Shown one piece after another: positions 35,188-44,232 of a stretch of DNA of 64,000 nt (within the stretch, counting starts at the first letter, position 1; each line of letters begins with the position of its first letter). Under the pieces are notes generated by a model. It saw only the letters and a list, made by a program, of their open reading frames with translations. It had not been told where the DNA came from and ran no database searches. Origin of the DNA: Microbacterium salitolerans (GTDB lineage Bacteria > Actinomycetota > Actinomycetes > Actinomycetales > Microbacteriaceae); contig NZ_JAHKSH010000001.1 of the NCBI RefSeq assembly GCF_019720895.1, forward strand, positions 672,247 to 736,246, written 5' to 3'. The position numbers were made by a program, and so were the translations under genes.

Positions 35188-35850
35188 CTACAGCAGCATC
35201 TGGTTGAGCGGGTGGACGAGGTAGCGCAGCGAGTACGCCTCCCAGAGCGCGCCGATGACGAGCAGCATGAGGGCGGGAAGGGCGAGTAGTCCGGTCTCTC
35301 GCAGTCCGCGCAGGTAGCCCTGCCGCCGGGTCGGCGCACCTGAGGAGTGCGGGAACAGCCAGTGCGCTCCGAGGCGGTACGCGCCAAGCGCGAGCAGGAT
35401 GTACGCCTGGAACTCGATGAGGATGGTGAGCGCGTGCGGGATGAGTGCTACCCACCCTGCGGCGTCGGTCGGCGCCAGGGTGATGCCGGTCTGGACGCTC
35501 CAGTAGCCGAAGAGCACCAGTCCCGCGAACGGAATGATCAGTGAGGGCAGCACGATGGTCAGGAGGCTGAGTCGGAGCACGTTGACGGCCAGGATGGTCA
35601 CTGCGAACAGTGGGGGGAAGTTCACGAGCCGGGTCACGAGGTCGGCGGTGCCGTCGTCCACCATCGCGGTGGTCCGTGCCGCGACGAGCTCGGGGAAGGC
35701 CAGGCCGAGTGCGAACCCGAGGAGCCCCAGGCCGTAGGCGGCCGCGTTGATGAGGAGATAGGCGCGCCGGTTCTCGCCGATGAGCCGGAACGGCCGTCGC
35801 CATACAGGCACGCGCAGATGCTGGGTCGAAGGAGTCGTTTCGGAGGTCAT
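35188..35850 (-). CDS. SpoIIM-like integral membrane protein
   Basis: A 220-residue protein with five or six hydrophobic segments (about residues 30-50, 80-105, 107-125, 135-160, 185-205). The layout and the end LPALMLLVIGALWEAYSLRY fit the stage II sporulation protein M (DUF95) family, which occurs widely in non-sporulating bacteria. It is divergent from the small membrane protein and two-component genes and could be their target. Family assignment is moderate. Confidence 0.6.
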   Translation of the reverse strand: MTSETTPSTQHLRVPVWRRPFRLIGENRRAYLLINAAAYGLGLLGFALGLAFPELVAARTTAMVDDGTADLVTRLVNFPPLFAVTILAVNVLRLSLLTIVLPSLIIPFAGLVLFGYWSVQTGITLAPTDAAGWVALIPHALTILIEFQAYILLALGAYRLGAHWLFPHSSGAPTRRQGYLRGLRETGLLALPALMLLVIGALWEAYSLRYLVHPLNQMLL

Positions 35851-35959
35851 GACAACATCCGACGCCCACTGGCCTCTTCCCGCCAGTGCCCCTGGATCAC
35901 CGGTGGAGATGACGCTGCGTCACTGTCCCATCGTGCGGGGCCCTGGCATCGTGAGGCGC

Positions 35960-36205
35960 ATGAAGATGCTCGATGCGCTGCTGAACCTCCTCCTCGTGGT
36001 GTCCGTGACGGTGTTCCTCGCGTACGTCGGGCTGCGGTTCTTCGATCATGGGCTCTTCACGGTTCTTCCCGACGGCATCGTCGAGTTCTTCACGAGAAAT
36101 CCGGCGCTGGGCTACGTGGCGCTCGTCCTCGTGATCGCGACGATGATCGCCAAGGTTCCTCTGGGCCGCGCCATCGCGCGCGAGGACAGTGAGAGACGGA
36201 GCTGA
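35960..36205 (+). CDS. Small two-helix membrane protein
   Basis: An 81-residue protein with two membrane helices (LLNLLLVVSVTVFLAYVGL and LGYVALVLVIATMIAKV). GAGG lies a few bases upstream of the ATG at 35960. It ends 44 bases before the histidine kinase and is probably cotranscribed with it. I do not recognise a family. Confidence 0.65.
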   Translation: MKMLDALLNLLLVVSVTVFLAYVGLRFFDHGLFTVLPDGIVEFFTRNPALGYVALVLVIATMIAKVPLGRAIAREDSERRS

Positions 36206-36249
36206 CCATCACGGACGACGCGCCGGGCGGCGCTGCGAGCGATCTGACG

Positions 36250-37338
36250 ATGCGGCGGGTGGCGATGGCCACCGCCGTCGCCGCGATCGCGCCTGTGAGC
36301 GTGCTTGGCGTTGCCCTGACGGCGACGTCCTGGTGGGAGGGGCTGACGATGGCGATCGGCTACCTGCTGACTCTCGGGGTGCTGCGCGAGTGGAACCTGG
36401 ACGGCTACCCGCGGCGCGCGGTCTTCGCACTCATGTTCACCGCAGCGTCGTGGGCGGTCGGTGCGCTGACGGCCGAGAGCCCGATCAGCTTCGTCCCGCT
36501 GTCGCTGGTGGGTGCGCTGCTCGTGGCCCGCTCCGGGCACCGGGCGCTGTGGATCGGCGTCCTCGCGCTCGGTGTCGCGGCGATCGGGACCTGCGCCTTC
36601 GCCGCCCATCCGGTCAGCTGGGAGCTCGCCGCAACCTACCTTCTGACCCCGTTCCTCGGCACGCTCTTCATCGCCGGAGTGATTCTCGTGAGCGAGCACG
36701 CCTGGCAGATCGTGCGCCGACTCGAACGGGCGACGGAGACGGAGCGGGAGCTCGCCGTCGCCCGTGAGCGAATGCGCTTCGCCAGCGATCTGCACGACAT
36801 CCAGGGCCAGTCACTTCACGTGATCAAGCTCAGGACCATGCTCGCCCGACGCATGGTGCGCACCGACCCCGACCGCGCCGAGAGCGAGCTCGACGAGATC
36901 CGCCGACTTGCCGACGAGACCATCACGGAGACCCGTTCCCTGGCATATGCCCGACGCGAGCTGAATCTGACAGCGGAGGTCGAGAACGCGAAGCGGCTGT
37001 GTGAAGCTGCCGGCATCGCCGTCGAGACGCGACTCGAGGAGCAGACCGCCGCCGCTCATCCTCTGCTGGCACAGGTGCTCCGCGAGGCCACGACCAACCT
37101 GCTCCGGCACGCGCGCCCCGCAACCGTCACGATCACCGTCTCCTCACGCATAGTTGAGGTCGTCAACGACGGCGTGCGGGAGCACGGCGCGGGTGCTCTG
37201 AGCGGCCTCGCGCGGCTGCGCCAGCGAGTGGAGGAAGCCGGCGGCGAACTGCGGATCGACCGCCCACCGGGACAGTTCATCATCGAAGCGCGGATCGATC
37301 CCATCCGTGTTCGTCCGGCGGTCCAGGAGGCACGATGA
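36250..37338 (+). CDS. Sensor histidine kinase (DesK/NarL-partner type)
   Basis: A 362-residue kinase. The first 170 residues hold four to six membrane helices with no large external domain. A HisKA_3 dimerisation region follows with the phospho-accepting H182 in DLHDIQGQSLHV, then a small ATPase domain: N-box REATTNLLRHARPATV, VVNDG, and the G2-type SGLARLRQRVEEAGG. The ligand is probably sensed in or near the membrane. It overlaps the response regulator by ATGA. The start could lie a little upstream. Confidence 0.9.
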   Translation: MRRVAMATAVAAIAPVSVLGVALTATSWWEGLTMAIGYLLTLGVLREWNLDGYPRRAVFALMFTAASWAVGALTAESPISFVPLSLVGALLVARSGHRALWIGVLALGVAAIGTCAFAAHPVSWELAATYLLTPFLGTLFIAGVILVSEHAWQIVRRLERATETERELAVARERMRFASDLHDIQGQSLHVIKLRTMLARRMVRTDPDRAESELDEIRRLADETITETRSLAYARRELNLTAEVENAKRLCEAAGIAVETRLEEQTAAAHPLLAQVLREATTNLLRHARPATVTITVSSRIVEVVNDGVREHGAGALSGLARLRQRVEEAGGELRIDRPPGQFIIEARIDPIRVRPAVQEAR

Positions 37339-37952
37339 GCGACCCGAACCCCGTGAGGATCCTGTTGGCCGATGACGAGCACCTGCTGCGCACGGCGCTC
37401 GCAGCGCTGCTGCCGATGGACGGGACGATCGAGGTCGTCGCGCAGGCACAGAGTGGCTCCGAGGCCGTGGCCGCGACCCTGCAGCACCAGCCCGACGTCC
37501 TGGTCATCGACCTCGAGATGCCCGAGATGGACGGTCTCGAGGCTGTCGCCGCGATCCTGGCGGAGCGCCCGGGACAACCGGTGCTGATGCTCACCCGGCA
37601 CGCCCGACCTGGCGTCCTGCGCCGCGCGTTGGGACTCGGCGTGCAGGGCTTCATGTCCAAGGGCGCCGACCCGGACGAGATCGTCGGCGTGGTCCGCACA
37701 CTGCACGACGGGGGTCGCTGGATTGCCCACGACGTGCTCGAAGCGTCCGTCATGGATGACTCGCCGCTCACCGACCGTGAGACCGACACCCTCCGCGAGA
37801 CCCGCGAGGGCTACTCCGTCAAGGACATCGCCCGACGCCTGCACCTCGCGCCCGGCACCGTTCGCAACTACCTCTCCAGCGCTCTGCACAAGACCGGCAC
37901 GAGCACGCGGCATGACGCGGCACGGGTAGCCCGCGACCGCGGCTGGCTCTGA
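37335..37952 (+). CDS. LuxR/NarL-type response regulator
   Basis: A 205-residue response regulator. The receiver has acidic LLADDEH, phospho-acceptor D59 in VLVIDLEMPEMDG and K in FMSKGA. The C-terminal helix-turn-helix is TDRETDTLRETREGYSVKDIARRLHLAPGTVRNYLSSALHKTG. It is the partner of the preceding kinase by overlap and family. Confidence 0.95.
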   Translation: MSDPNPVRILLADDEHLLRTALAALLPMDGTIEVVAQAQSGSEAVAATLQHQPDVLVIDLEMPEMDGLEAVAAILAERPGQPVLMLTRHARPGVLRRALGLGVQGFMSKGADPDEIVGVVRTLHDGGRWIAHDVLEASVMDDSPLTDRETDTLRETREGYSVKDIARRLHLAPGTVRNYLSSALHKTGTSTRHDAARVARDRGWL

Positions 37953-38030
37953 CACCATCGTCGAGGCGCTCTGGAATGTCCGTCTGAGATGGCGATACGG
38001 GCGATCTGGCCCGGCTTTCGTCATGTCCGG

Positions 38031-38828
38031 TCACGGTGATGTCGGCGCGATCCGTCCCGCGGATGCCCGCGCATCGGTGCGGGATATCTCCTGCGACTCG
38101 GCGACCCGGGCGGAGTCCGTGGGATCTTCGCGCGCGCGCCGGTATGCCTGGCGCAGAACCTCCACCTGGGCGGGGTTGTAGAGGTCGGTGACCGCCTGGG
38201 CGAGGTCTTCCATCGAGGTGCGTCTGCTGATGTCGAGCGGCGGGGTCCGCGTGTGCGGGTACTGCTCGTGGATCGTTCGGAGCACGGGAGCCAGACGAGC
38301 GGCGACAGCCCGGATCTCGTCGGCCGTCGCATCCGAAGCCAGCTCGTCGAAGGCATCGTCGGCCTCCCGGTGGTGCGCAACGATGGCCCGCATATCCTGG
38401 TGGCCCTGCTCGTCATAGATTCGAGCGCTGATCATGACCATCGCGCGGTCGGCAGGTGTGAGATCGTCCGCGAGGTCGGCGAACCCGGCAGGGACGTCGG
38501 GGTCGGCGCGATGGCGCAGGAGCTCCGCGATCGCGATCCGCAGCTGCTGCTGGTGGTCGATGGAGGCGGCGAGCTGGGAATCGAGGGCGCGCAGCGTCCG
38601 TGTGAACGCCTCCCCGGTTTCATCGAGCTCCGCGATGCTCGACAACGGCATGCCCAGCTCTCGCAGGCGTCCGATCTGCAGCAACCGCACGAGGTGGGGC
38701 GTGCCGTACTGCTTGTAGCCGTTCCCGGCCCGGGCGGGCTCTTCGAGGAGGCCGATCGCGTGGTAATGCCTGACCGTCTTGACGGTGGTGCCCGCGAGGT
38801 CGGCGAGTCGGCGCGTGCTCCAGGCCAT
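38031..38828 (-). CDS. MerR-family regulator
   Basis: A 265-residue regulator starting MAWSTRRLADLAGTTVKTVRHYHAIGLL, a MerR winged helix, with a second DNA-recognition part KQYGTPHLVRLLQIGRLRELGMPLSSI. A long helical C-terminal part may bind a ligand. The ATG at 38828 gives the family start; 78 upstream in-frame codons are non-homologous and run into the promoter. Divergent from the S9 peptidase, which it probably controls. Confidence 0.9.
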   Translation of the reverse strand: MAWSTRRLADLAGTTVKTVRHYHAIGLLEEPARAGNGYKQYGTPHLVRLLQIGRLRELGMPLSSIAELDETGEAFTRTLRALDSQLAASIDHQQQLRIAIAELLRHRADPDVPAGFADLADDLTPADRAMVMISARIYDEQGHQDMRAIVAHHREADDAFDELASDATADEIRAVAARLAPVLRTIHEQYPHTRTPPLDISRRTSMEDLAQAVTDLYNPAQVEVLRQAYRRAREDPTDSARVAESQEISRTDARASAGRIAPTSP

Positions 38829-38897
38829 CAGACGTCGCTCAACGGGTCGTGCATGAGGCCATCTTCTCGGCTGTGGCGGGGAATCGGAAGTCGGGCC

Positions 38898-38917
38898 TTG
38901 ACTCTGCCCCCAGGGCA
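38898..38917 (+). promoter_or_regulatory. MerR-type operator before the S9 peptidase gene
   Basis: A -35-like TTGACT (38898-38903) is followed by the palindrome TGCCCCCAGGGCA (38905-38917) in the spacer. A dyad inside an extended spacer is typical of MerR targets. The -10 is not clear. Confidence 0.45.
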
Positions 38918-38961
38918 TCGTTTCGGCTGAGGGCACCGCTTCCATCTCCCTGAAGGAGCCC

Positions 38962-40857
38962 ATGACCGTGCGTGCTGCGTCTGTCCCCCACCGATTCGAG
39001 GCCGAGGACCTGTTCTGCGATCCCGCCTTCTCCCACCCTGTGATCTCCCCTGACGGCACCACGCTCGCCTATCTGGCACCGTCAGGTGGACGGAGGAACG
39101 TCTGGGTGCGGGGGATCGATCAGGAGCACGAGGGCGCCCGCTGCGTCACCCACGACTCCCGACGCGGAATCCTCACCTTCTTCTGGTGCGACGACCCCCG
39201 CTGGCTGCTCTACCTCCAGGACACTGATGGGAACGAGGATTGGCACCTGTTCCGCGTGGACCTCGATCATCCCGAGGCCGCACCGCGCGACCTGACTCCC
39301 TTGGAGCCGGGGTCGCGGGTGTTCTTCGCCGAGCCGATGCCCTCCCGGCCCGGGACGGTGCTGGCCACGATGAACCAGCGGCCCGCGCGCCTGGACATCT
39401 TCCTGATCGACGTGAGCACCGGCGAGATCTCCCTGCTGCACGAGCAGGCCGAGGCCGGGGTCGACCTGCTGCTGGACCGGGATGGCGAACCGGCATTCGT
39501 CTCCCGGGTCACCGAGGACGGGAGCACCGAGTTCTTCGCGCTCGACGCTGCTACCGGCCAGAAACGCCCTCTGCTGCGCGCCGGCGGAGCCGAGCAGCCC
39601 ATGGGGATCGAGGTGCAGCGCTCCACGCCCGATGGCAGGGGCCTCATCCTGAGCCTCTATCTCGAGGACGATGACCTGCAGCTGGTACGCGTCGACCGGG
39701 AAACTGCGGAGGCGGCCGTGCTGGCGGCCGTCCCGGGGCGGAGCCTGGACATCATGGGCATGCTGGCCCCCGGCGTGCTGCCACCCACCCTGTTCACCGA
39801 TCGGGCGACCGGAAATATCCTCGCCGCACGCTTCACGGGGCCCCGCCCGCACATCGAAGTGATCGACCCGGGATTCGCCGCGGTGCACACGGCTCTGAGC
39901 GCGCTCTCGGACGGCGTCCTCGGCTCCCTGAGCTCGGACGCATCCGGGGCACGCTGGGTCGCGACCTTTCTTCACGACCGCGAACCGGAGGCCTGGCTGT
40001 ACGACCACGACACCGGCCGCAGCCGCCGCCTGTTCCAGCCTCATCCGCACCTGGACCCCGCGCATCTCGCCCCCATGGAACCGGTCCGGATCCTCGCCCG
40101 CGACGGGTTGGCCCTGGACTCCTACCTCACCCTTCCTGTCGGTATCCCCGCCAGGAAGCTGCCGTTGGTGCTCGTGGTTCACGGCGGGCCGTGGGCGCAC
40201 GACAGCTGGGGTTTCAGCGCACAGGCCCAGTTCCTGGCCGACCGCGGGTACGCAGTGCTGCAGGTGAACTTCCGCGGCTCCACCGGCTGCGGCAGGCGCC
40301 ACACCCTCGCCGCGCGTGGCGAGTTCGCCGGCGCCATGCAGACAGATCTCCTGGACGCGGTGGACTGGGCCGTCGACCGCGACATCGCCGACCCGGATCG
40401 AGTGGGGATCATCGGCGGCTCCTACGGCGGGTACGCCGCTCTCGTCGGAGCGGCGTTCACCCCGGAGCGCTTCGCGGCGGCCGTGGATCTCGTCGGTATC
40501 GCGGACCTGTCGAGCTTCCTGCGCAGTCTCCCGCCCGTGAGTCGTCCGTACATCGCCAGCAGCTGGCTTGCCTATGTCGGCGACCCGGAGAACCCCGCGC
40601 AGGAGGCGGACATGCTCGCCCGTTCCCCGATCAGCAGGGTGGATGAGATCACCGCTCCACTGCTGATCGCGCACGGCGCGAACGATGCCCGGGTGCGGCG
40701 CGAGGAGTCGGAACGGATCGTCACCTCGCTGCGCGATCGCGGGATCCCGGTCGAGTACCTGCTGGCCGACGACGAGGGCCACGGCTTCGGCAATCCCGAG
40801 AACGAGATCCGCTTGCAGCGCGCGATCGCCGCGCACTTCGCCCGGCACCTGACCTGA
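38962..40857 (+). CDS. S9 family prolyl-oligopeptidase-like peptidase
   Basis: A 631-residue protein with an N-terminal beta-propeller (to about residue 370) and a C-terminal alpha/beta hydrolase domain. The triad is S487 (GGSYGGYA), D575 (GANDARV) and H607 (DEGHGF); VVHGGPWAHDSWGF supplies the oxyanion hole. These are acyl-aminoacyl or dipeptidyl peptidases acting on short peptides. GAAGGAG lies five bases before the ATG. No signal peptide, so cytoplasmic. Confidence 0.92.
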   Translation: MTVRAASVPHRFEAEDLFCDPAFSHPVISPDGTTLAYLAPSGGRRNVWVRGIDQEHEGARCVTHDSRRGILTFFWCDDPRWLLYLQDTDGNEDWHLFRVDLDHPEAAPRDLTPLEPGSRVFFAEPMPSRPGTVLATMNQRPARLDIFLIDVSTGEISLLHEQAEAGVDLLLDRDGEPAFVSRVTEDGSTEFFALDAATGQKRPLLRAGGAEQPMGIEVQRSTPDGRGLILSLYLEDDDLQLVRVDRETAEAAVLAAVPGRSLDIMGMLAPGVLPPTLFTDRATGNILAARFTGPRPHIEVIDPGFAAVHTALSALSDGVLGSLSSDASGARWVATFLHDREPEAWLYDHDTGRSRRLFQPHPHLDPAHLAPMEPVRILARDGLALDSYLTLPVGIPARKLPLVLVVHGGPWAHDSWGFSAQAQFLADRGYAVLQVNFRGSTGCGRRHTLAARGEFAGAMQTDLLDAVDWAVDRDIADPDRVGIIGGSYGGYAALVGAAFTPERFAAAVDLVGIADLSSFLRSLPPVSRPYIASSWLAYVGDPENPAQEADMLARSPISRVDEITAPLLIAHGANDARVRREESERIVTSLRDRGIPVEYLLADDEGHGFGNPENEIRLQRAIAAHFARHLT

Positions 40858-40961
40858 GCCGGGATCCACCCTGCGCTCGCCGCCCAGGGGCTGTAGCAGG
40901 AACACGGGATAGTCCTCCTTCTCGTGCGGATGCAAACGCACCGAGAGCGATTCATGTTAGG

Positions 40962-40984
40962 TTACGACACGTGCCGTATCGTAA
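40962..40984. promoter_or_regulatory. TetR-type operator overlapping the TetR start codon
   Basis: TTACGA (40962-40967) and TCGTAA (40979-40984) are perfect arms spaced by 11 bases, and the GTG start of the TetR gene lies inside. Binding would block its own expression and that of the coupled hydrolase. Confidence 0.6.
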
Positions 40985-41657
40985 AGATGATGAAAGGTCG
41001 CGCCCACCGGGTCGGCCACGAGATCCAGTCCGCGAGGCTGAGATCCTCCGAACCGTTCTCGATGTCATGAGTGATGTGGGTGTTGAGGGAGTGACGTTCG
41101 AGGAAGTTGCGCGACGGGCTCAGGCGTCCAAGCGGACGTTGTATCGGAGGTGGGCAACGAAGCAGGAGATGGTCGTGGCCGCCATCAAGGCGGGGCCCGC
41201 GGCTCAGAACAATCCGGAACCCATCGACACAGGGTCGCTGCGCGGGGATCTGCTCGCACTCCTCGAGCGGCTGGAATCCACGATGGACGCCGGCGAACCC
41301 GTCAGCCTGGCGATCATGCAGGCGGGATTGCGAGATCCGGAGCTGTGCGAGTTCATCGAAGCATCCGCCGGGCCCACCGGAGCGCGTCTGACGGAGGCGG
41401 TGCGTCAGGCGGCCATCGCTCGCGGGGAGCTCCCCGAGTCAGCGGATCCGTTCGCGTACGAAGAGATCGCTGCGGCCACCCTGATCATTCGCAAACTCAA
41501 TGGCTTGTCGACTGACGCTTCCTACCGTGCGGCACTCGTCGATGCGGTCCTCATTCCCGCTCTGCGCAGCGGCATACCTGCCGGACAGCACGGCATCTTC
41601 TCCGGGAGCCCAACACCTTCCACCCACCGACCCACTGAGAGCAGGACCCCTCGATGA
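40971..41657 (+). CDS. TetR-family regulator
   Basis: A 228-residue regulator. The helix-turn-helix is in residues 22-68 (AEILRTVLDVMSDVGVEGVTFEEVARRAQASKRTLYRRWATKQEMV), preceded by a basic tail, and followed by a TetR_C domain. The gene uses GTG at 40971 with no good ribosome-binding site; a leaderless mRNA is possible. Stop overlaps the hydrolase ATG (ATGA). Confidence 0.9.
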   Translation: MPYRKDDERSRPPGRPRDPVREAEILRTVLDVMSDVGVEGVTFEEVARRAQASKRTLYRRWATKQEMVVAAIKAGPAAQNNPEPIDTGSLRGDLLALLERLESTMDAGEPVSLAIMQAGLRDPELCEFIEASAGPTGARLTEAVRQAAIARGELPESADPFAYEEIAAATLIIRKLNGLSTDASYRAALVDAVLIPALRSGIPAGQHGIFSGSPTPSTHRPTESRTPR

Positions 41658-42568
41658 CCGAGTTCGCCATCCCCGAGTTCGCCTACGATCGCATCCACGG
41701 GCCGGACGGGGTAGCGCTCAACGTTGCGCATGCTGGCGTCGGGCCCGCCGTGGTGCTGCTCCATGGCTTCCCGCAGACACATCTGATGTGGAACGCCGTC
41801 GCGCGTGACCTCGCGCGCGACTTCACCGTGATCGCACCAGACCTCCGCGGTTACGGCGACAGCGACAAGCCCGACGCCGACAGCGTCGACGTGTACTCGA
41901 AGCGAACGATGGCCGCCGACGTCGTTGCGACCGCCTCTCAACTGGGACACGAACGGTTCGCCGTCGTCGGCCATGATCGGGGTGCACTCGTCGCCGTCCG
42001 TGCAGGACTCGACCATCCAGACCGGGTTTCGCACATCGGGGTACTGGACGTCCTGCCCACGCTGGATACCTGGGATGTGTTGCGCGGCGTCGACGCGAAG
42101 GTCGCGTGGCATCTCTACCTCATGGCGCAGCCCCAGGGGCTTCCGGAGAAGATGATCGCTGCGGTGGCAGAGGAGTTCTTCTCGTCGTTTCTCGACGCCT
42201 GGGACCCCTCGGGGGCGACGTTCTCGCCCGAGTTGCGTGATCACTACATCAAGGCCTCTGTCGCTGCGGTGCCCTCGATCGTCGCCGACTATCGAGCAAC
42301 TGCCAGTGTCGACCTCGACATGGACCGCGCTGATCGAGACGCGGGCCGGGCGCTCACGATGCCCGTTGCCGCGATCTCGCAGGACTGGGGCAGCCAACTC
42401 GGATTCGACCCGACGCAGATCTGGAGCGCATGGGCACCGGACTTCACATTCGAGTCGATCGACGCTGGACACTTCATGGCCGAGGAGCGCCCTGGCGCTG
42501 TCGCGAACTTCGCCCGCAAGCTGCTGGCACGGGGTCAAGTCTCGTGGAGTGGTGTAACGCTCGAGTGA
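41654..42568 (+). CDS. Alpha/beta hydrolase resembling haloacetate dehalogenase/epoxide hydrolase
   Basis: A 304-residue hydrolase close in layout to fluoroacetate dehalogenases: LLHGFPQTHLMW, nucleophile D108 in GHDRG, D in LDVLPT, Y in DYRAT and H in DAGHF. However, the carboxylate-binding Arg expected four residues after the nucleophile is Leu112, and the halide-binding Trp in the WHWY-like stretch is Leu (AWHLY). Dehalogenation of haloacetate is therefore doubtful; epoxide hydrolysis or another ester-type reaction is more likely. Coupled to TetR. Confidence 0.85.
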   Translation: MTEFAIPEFAYDRIHGPDGVALNVAHAGVGPAVVLLHGFPQTHLMWNAVARDLARDFTVIAPDLRGYGDSDKPDADSVDVYSKRTMAADVVATASQLGHERFAVVGHDRGALVAVRAGLDHPDRVSHIGVLDVLPTLDTWDVLRGVDAKVAWHLYLMAQPQGLPEKMIAAVAEEFFSSFLDAWDPSGATFSPELRDHYIKASVAAVPSIVADYRATASVDLDMDRADRDAGRALTMPVAAISQDWGSQLGFDPTQIWSAWAPDFTFESIDAGHFMAEERPGAVANFARKLLARGQVSWSGVTLE

Positions 42569-42696
42569 TCGATCGAGCTCGGGTGGTCGGGCAGTCAGGG
42601 CGAGGACGGGATCGTCGGCATCGGTTTCCTGTCCGGCGTCGGGGACGTGATTCGCTCTGAGTTTCGTTCCGTCCTTTCCTTGTGGAGGGCGGAGCT

Positions 42697-43227
42697 ATGC
42701 CTGAACCGTATCCGGCCGAGTTCCGTCAGCGTGCGCTGCGGATGTTGAGCGAGGCTCGCCCCGATCAGCAGACCGATCACGCCGCGATCAAGCACGTCGC
42801 CGCGAAGCTCGGCGTCCACCCTGAGACGCTCCGATTGCGGAAGGAGCGCCTCGACGTCGACGAGAGCCGTCAGCCGGGGACCTCGACGGGCTCGTTCATC
42901 ACGCCGATCACGGATCGAACTACCTTGCCGTGGTCTACACGGACCGGATCGAGGAACTCGGCGCGAAGCCGTCGACGGGAACCGTCGGCGACAATTTCGA
43001 TAACGCGATGGCCGAGGCCGTCAACGGGCTCTGCAAGACCGAGCTGATTCGCCGCCGCGGCCCGTGGCGCACGGTCGAGCAGGACGAACTCTGGAACACG
43101 TGTGGTGGGGAACAACCAGCGCCTCCACGGAGAGCTCGACATGCGCACGCCTGCCGAGGTCGAAGCCGACTACTACGCTGACCTCGATACACCCTTGGGT
43201 GCACATGTCTCCCAAACCGCCCGATAG
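42697..43227 (+). mobile_element. IS3-family insertion sequence remnant
   Basis: Two decayed pieces remain. From 42697, the OrfA N-terminus reads MPEPYPAEFRQRALRMLSEA and LGVHPETLRLRKERLDVDE. After an internal deletion, an OrfB piece begins near 42898 with HHADHGSNYLAVVYTDRIEELGA and continues through GDNFDNAMAEAVNGLCKTELIRRRGPWRTVEQDEL; it then shifts frame to NNQRLHGELDMRTPAEVEADYYADLDT before a stop at 43225. The DDE catalytic core is incomplete and at least two frameshifts are present, so it cannot move by itself. Confidence 0.88.
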
Positions 43228-43322
43228 GAACGAAAATCAGGGTGAATCACTGCCCGATCGACATCCTCAGACAGTCGGGGTTCTGCAGTCTTGGCAACAG
43301 GTCGGAGCGAGCTGACAGTACG

Positions 43323-44195
43323 CTACTGGACCGCCTGGGAGAGCGCATCGAACTCCGAACCTCGGAGGTCGATGGTCGCGGCGCGGAGATTCTCTTCGAG
43401 ATGGGTGACGCTCGCCGTGCCCGGAATGGGGAGGACGACGGGACTCCTCTTCAATAGCCAGGCGAGCGCTAGCTGCGCGGGCGACGCACTTCGGGTCGTT
43501 GCGAGCGTTGTGAGCGGGCTGTGCTCGCCGGTGAGTCCGCCGGTCGCCAGCGGGAACCAGGGGATGAACCCGATGTTCCTTTCCGTGGCCCAGTCGAGCA
43601 GCGCTTCGGCGTTGCGCTGGGCTAGATTGTAGAGATTTTGGACGGACACGATGGGGGCGACTTTTAGGGCAGCCTCGGCCTCGGCAACTGTGACCTCGCT
43701 GAGGCCGATGTGCCGGATCTTCCCTTCCTCCTGGAGGAGCTTCAGTGTGCCGATCTGATCCTCCAGTGCAACGGCCGGATCGATGCGGTGTAGCTGGAGC
43801 AGATCGATCCGGTCGACGTCGAGGTGTCGGAGCTCCCCCTCGACTTGCTGTCGCAGGTGAGCCGGCGTGCCGTTCGGACGCCATTGGTCAGGGCCTTGGC
43901 GGGTCTGGCCGACCTTCGTCGCGAGGACGATGTTGCCGGCGTAGGGGTAGAGCGCGTCGCGGAGAATGCCGCTCGTGACATCCGGTCCGTAGGCGTCTGC
44001 ACTGTCGAAGAAGGTCACACCGAGCTCGGCCGCCCGGCGAACCACCCGGATGGCGTTGTCGCGGTCCGCGGGCCCGCCCCACGTACCCGGACCGGTGAGT
44101 TGCATGGTGCCATAGCCGAGTCGCGAGACGGCGAGGTCGCCGCCCAGGAGGAAGGTGGCGGGGGCCTTGTCGGGGAGGGGGGTCTGTTCGATCAT
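43323..44195 (-). CDS. Aldo/keto reductase
   Basis: A 290-residue (beta/alpha)8 oxidoreductase. The catalytic residues are visible: D and Y in FFDSADAYG, K in LATKVG, H in LQLHR. The NADPH-site region near IPGTASVTHLEENLRA is typical of AKR family 11/13-like enzymes. It is probably cotranscribed with the monooxygenase upstream (about 38 bases apart, same strand). Confidence 0.92.
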   Translation of the reverse strand: MIEQTPLPDKAPATFLLGGDLAVSRLGYGTMQLTGPGTWGGPADRDNAIRVVRRAAELGVTFFDSADAYGPDVTSGILRDALYPYAGNIVLATKVGQTRQGPDQWRPNGTPAHLRQQVEGELRHLDVDRIDLLQLHRIDPAVALEDQIGTLKLLQEEGKIRHIGLSEVTVAEAEAALKVAPIVSVQNLYNLAQRNAEALLDWATERNIGFIPWFPLATGGLTGEHSPLTTLATTRSASPAQLALAWLLKRSPVVLPIPGTASVTHLEENLRAATIDLRGSEFDALSQAVQ

Positions 44196-44232
44196 GGGAG
44201 TCCTTCTGTTGGCAGGGGCGAGAGACGTGCGT

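Noticed and set aside
35188-35850. Evidence of sporulation
   Set aside because: A SpoIIM-like protein alone does not indicate sporulation; the family is common in non-sporulating Actinobacteria.
41654-42568. Fluoroacetate/haloacetate dehalogenase
   Set aside because: Key Arg and Trp positions are Leu, so the specific name is not supported.
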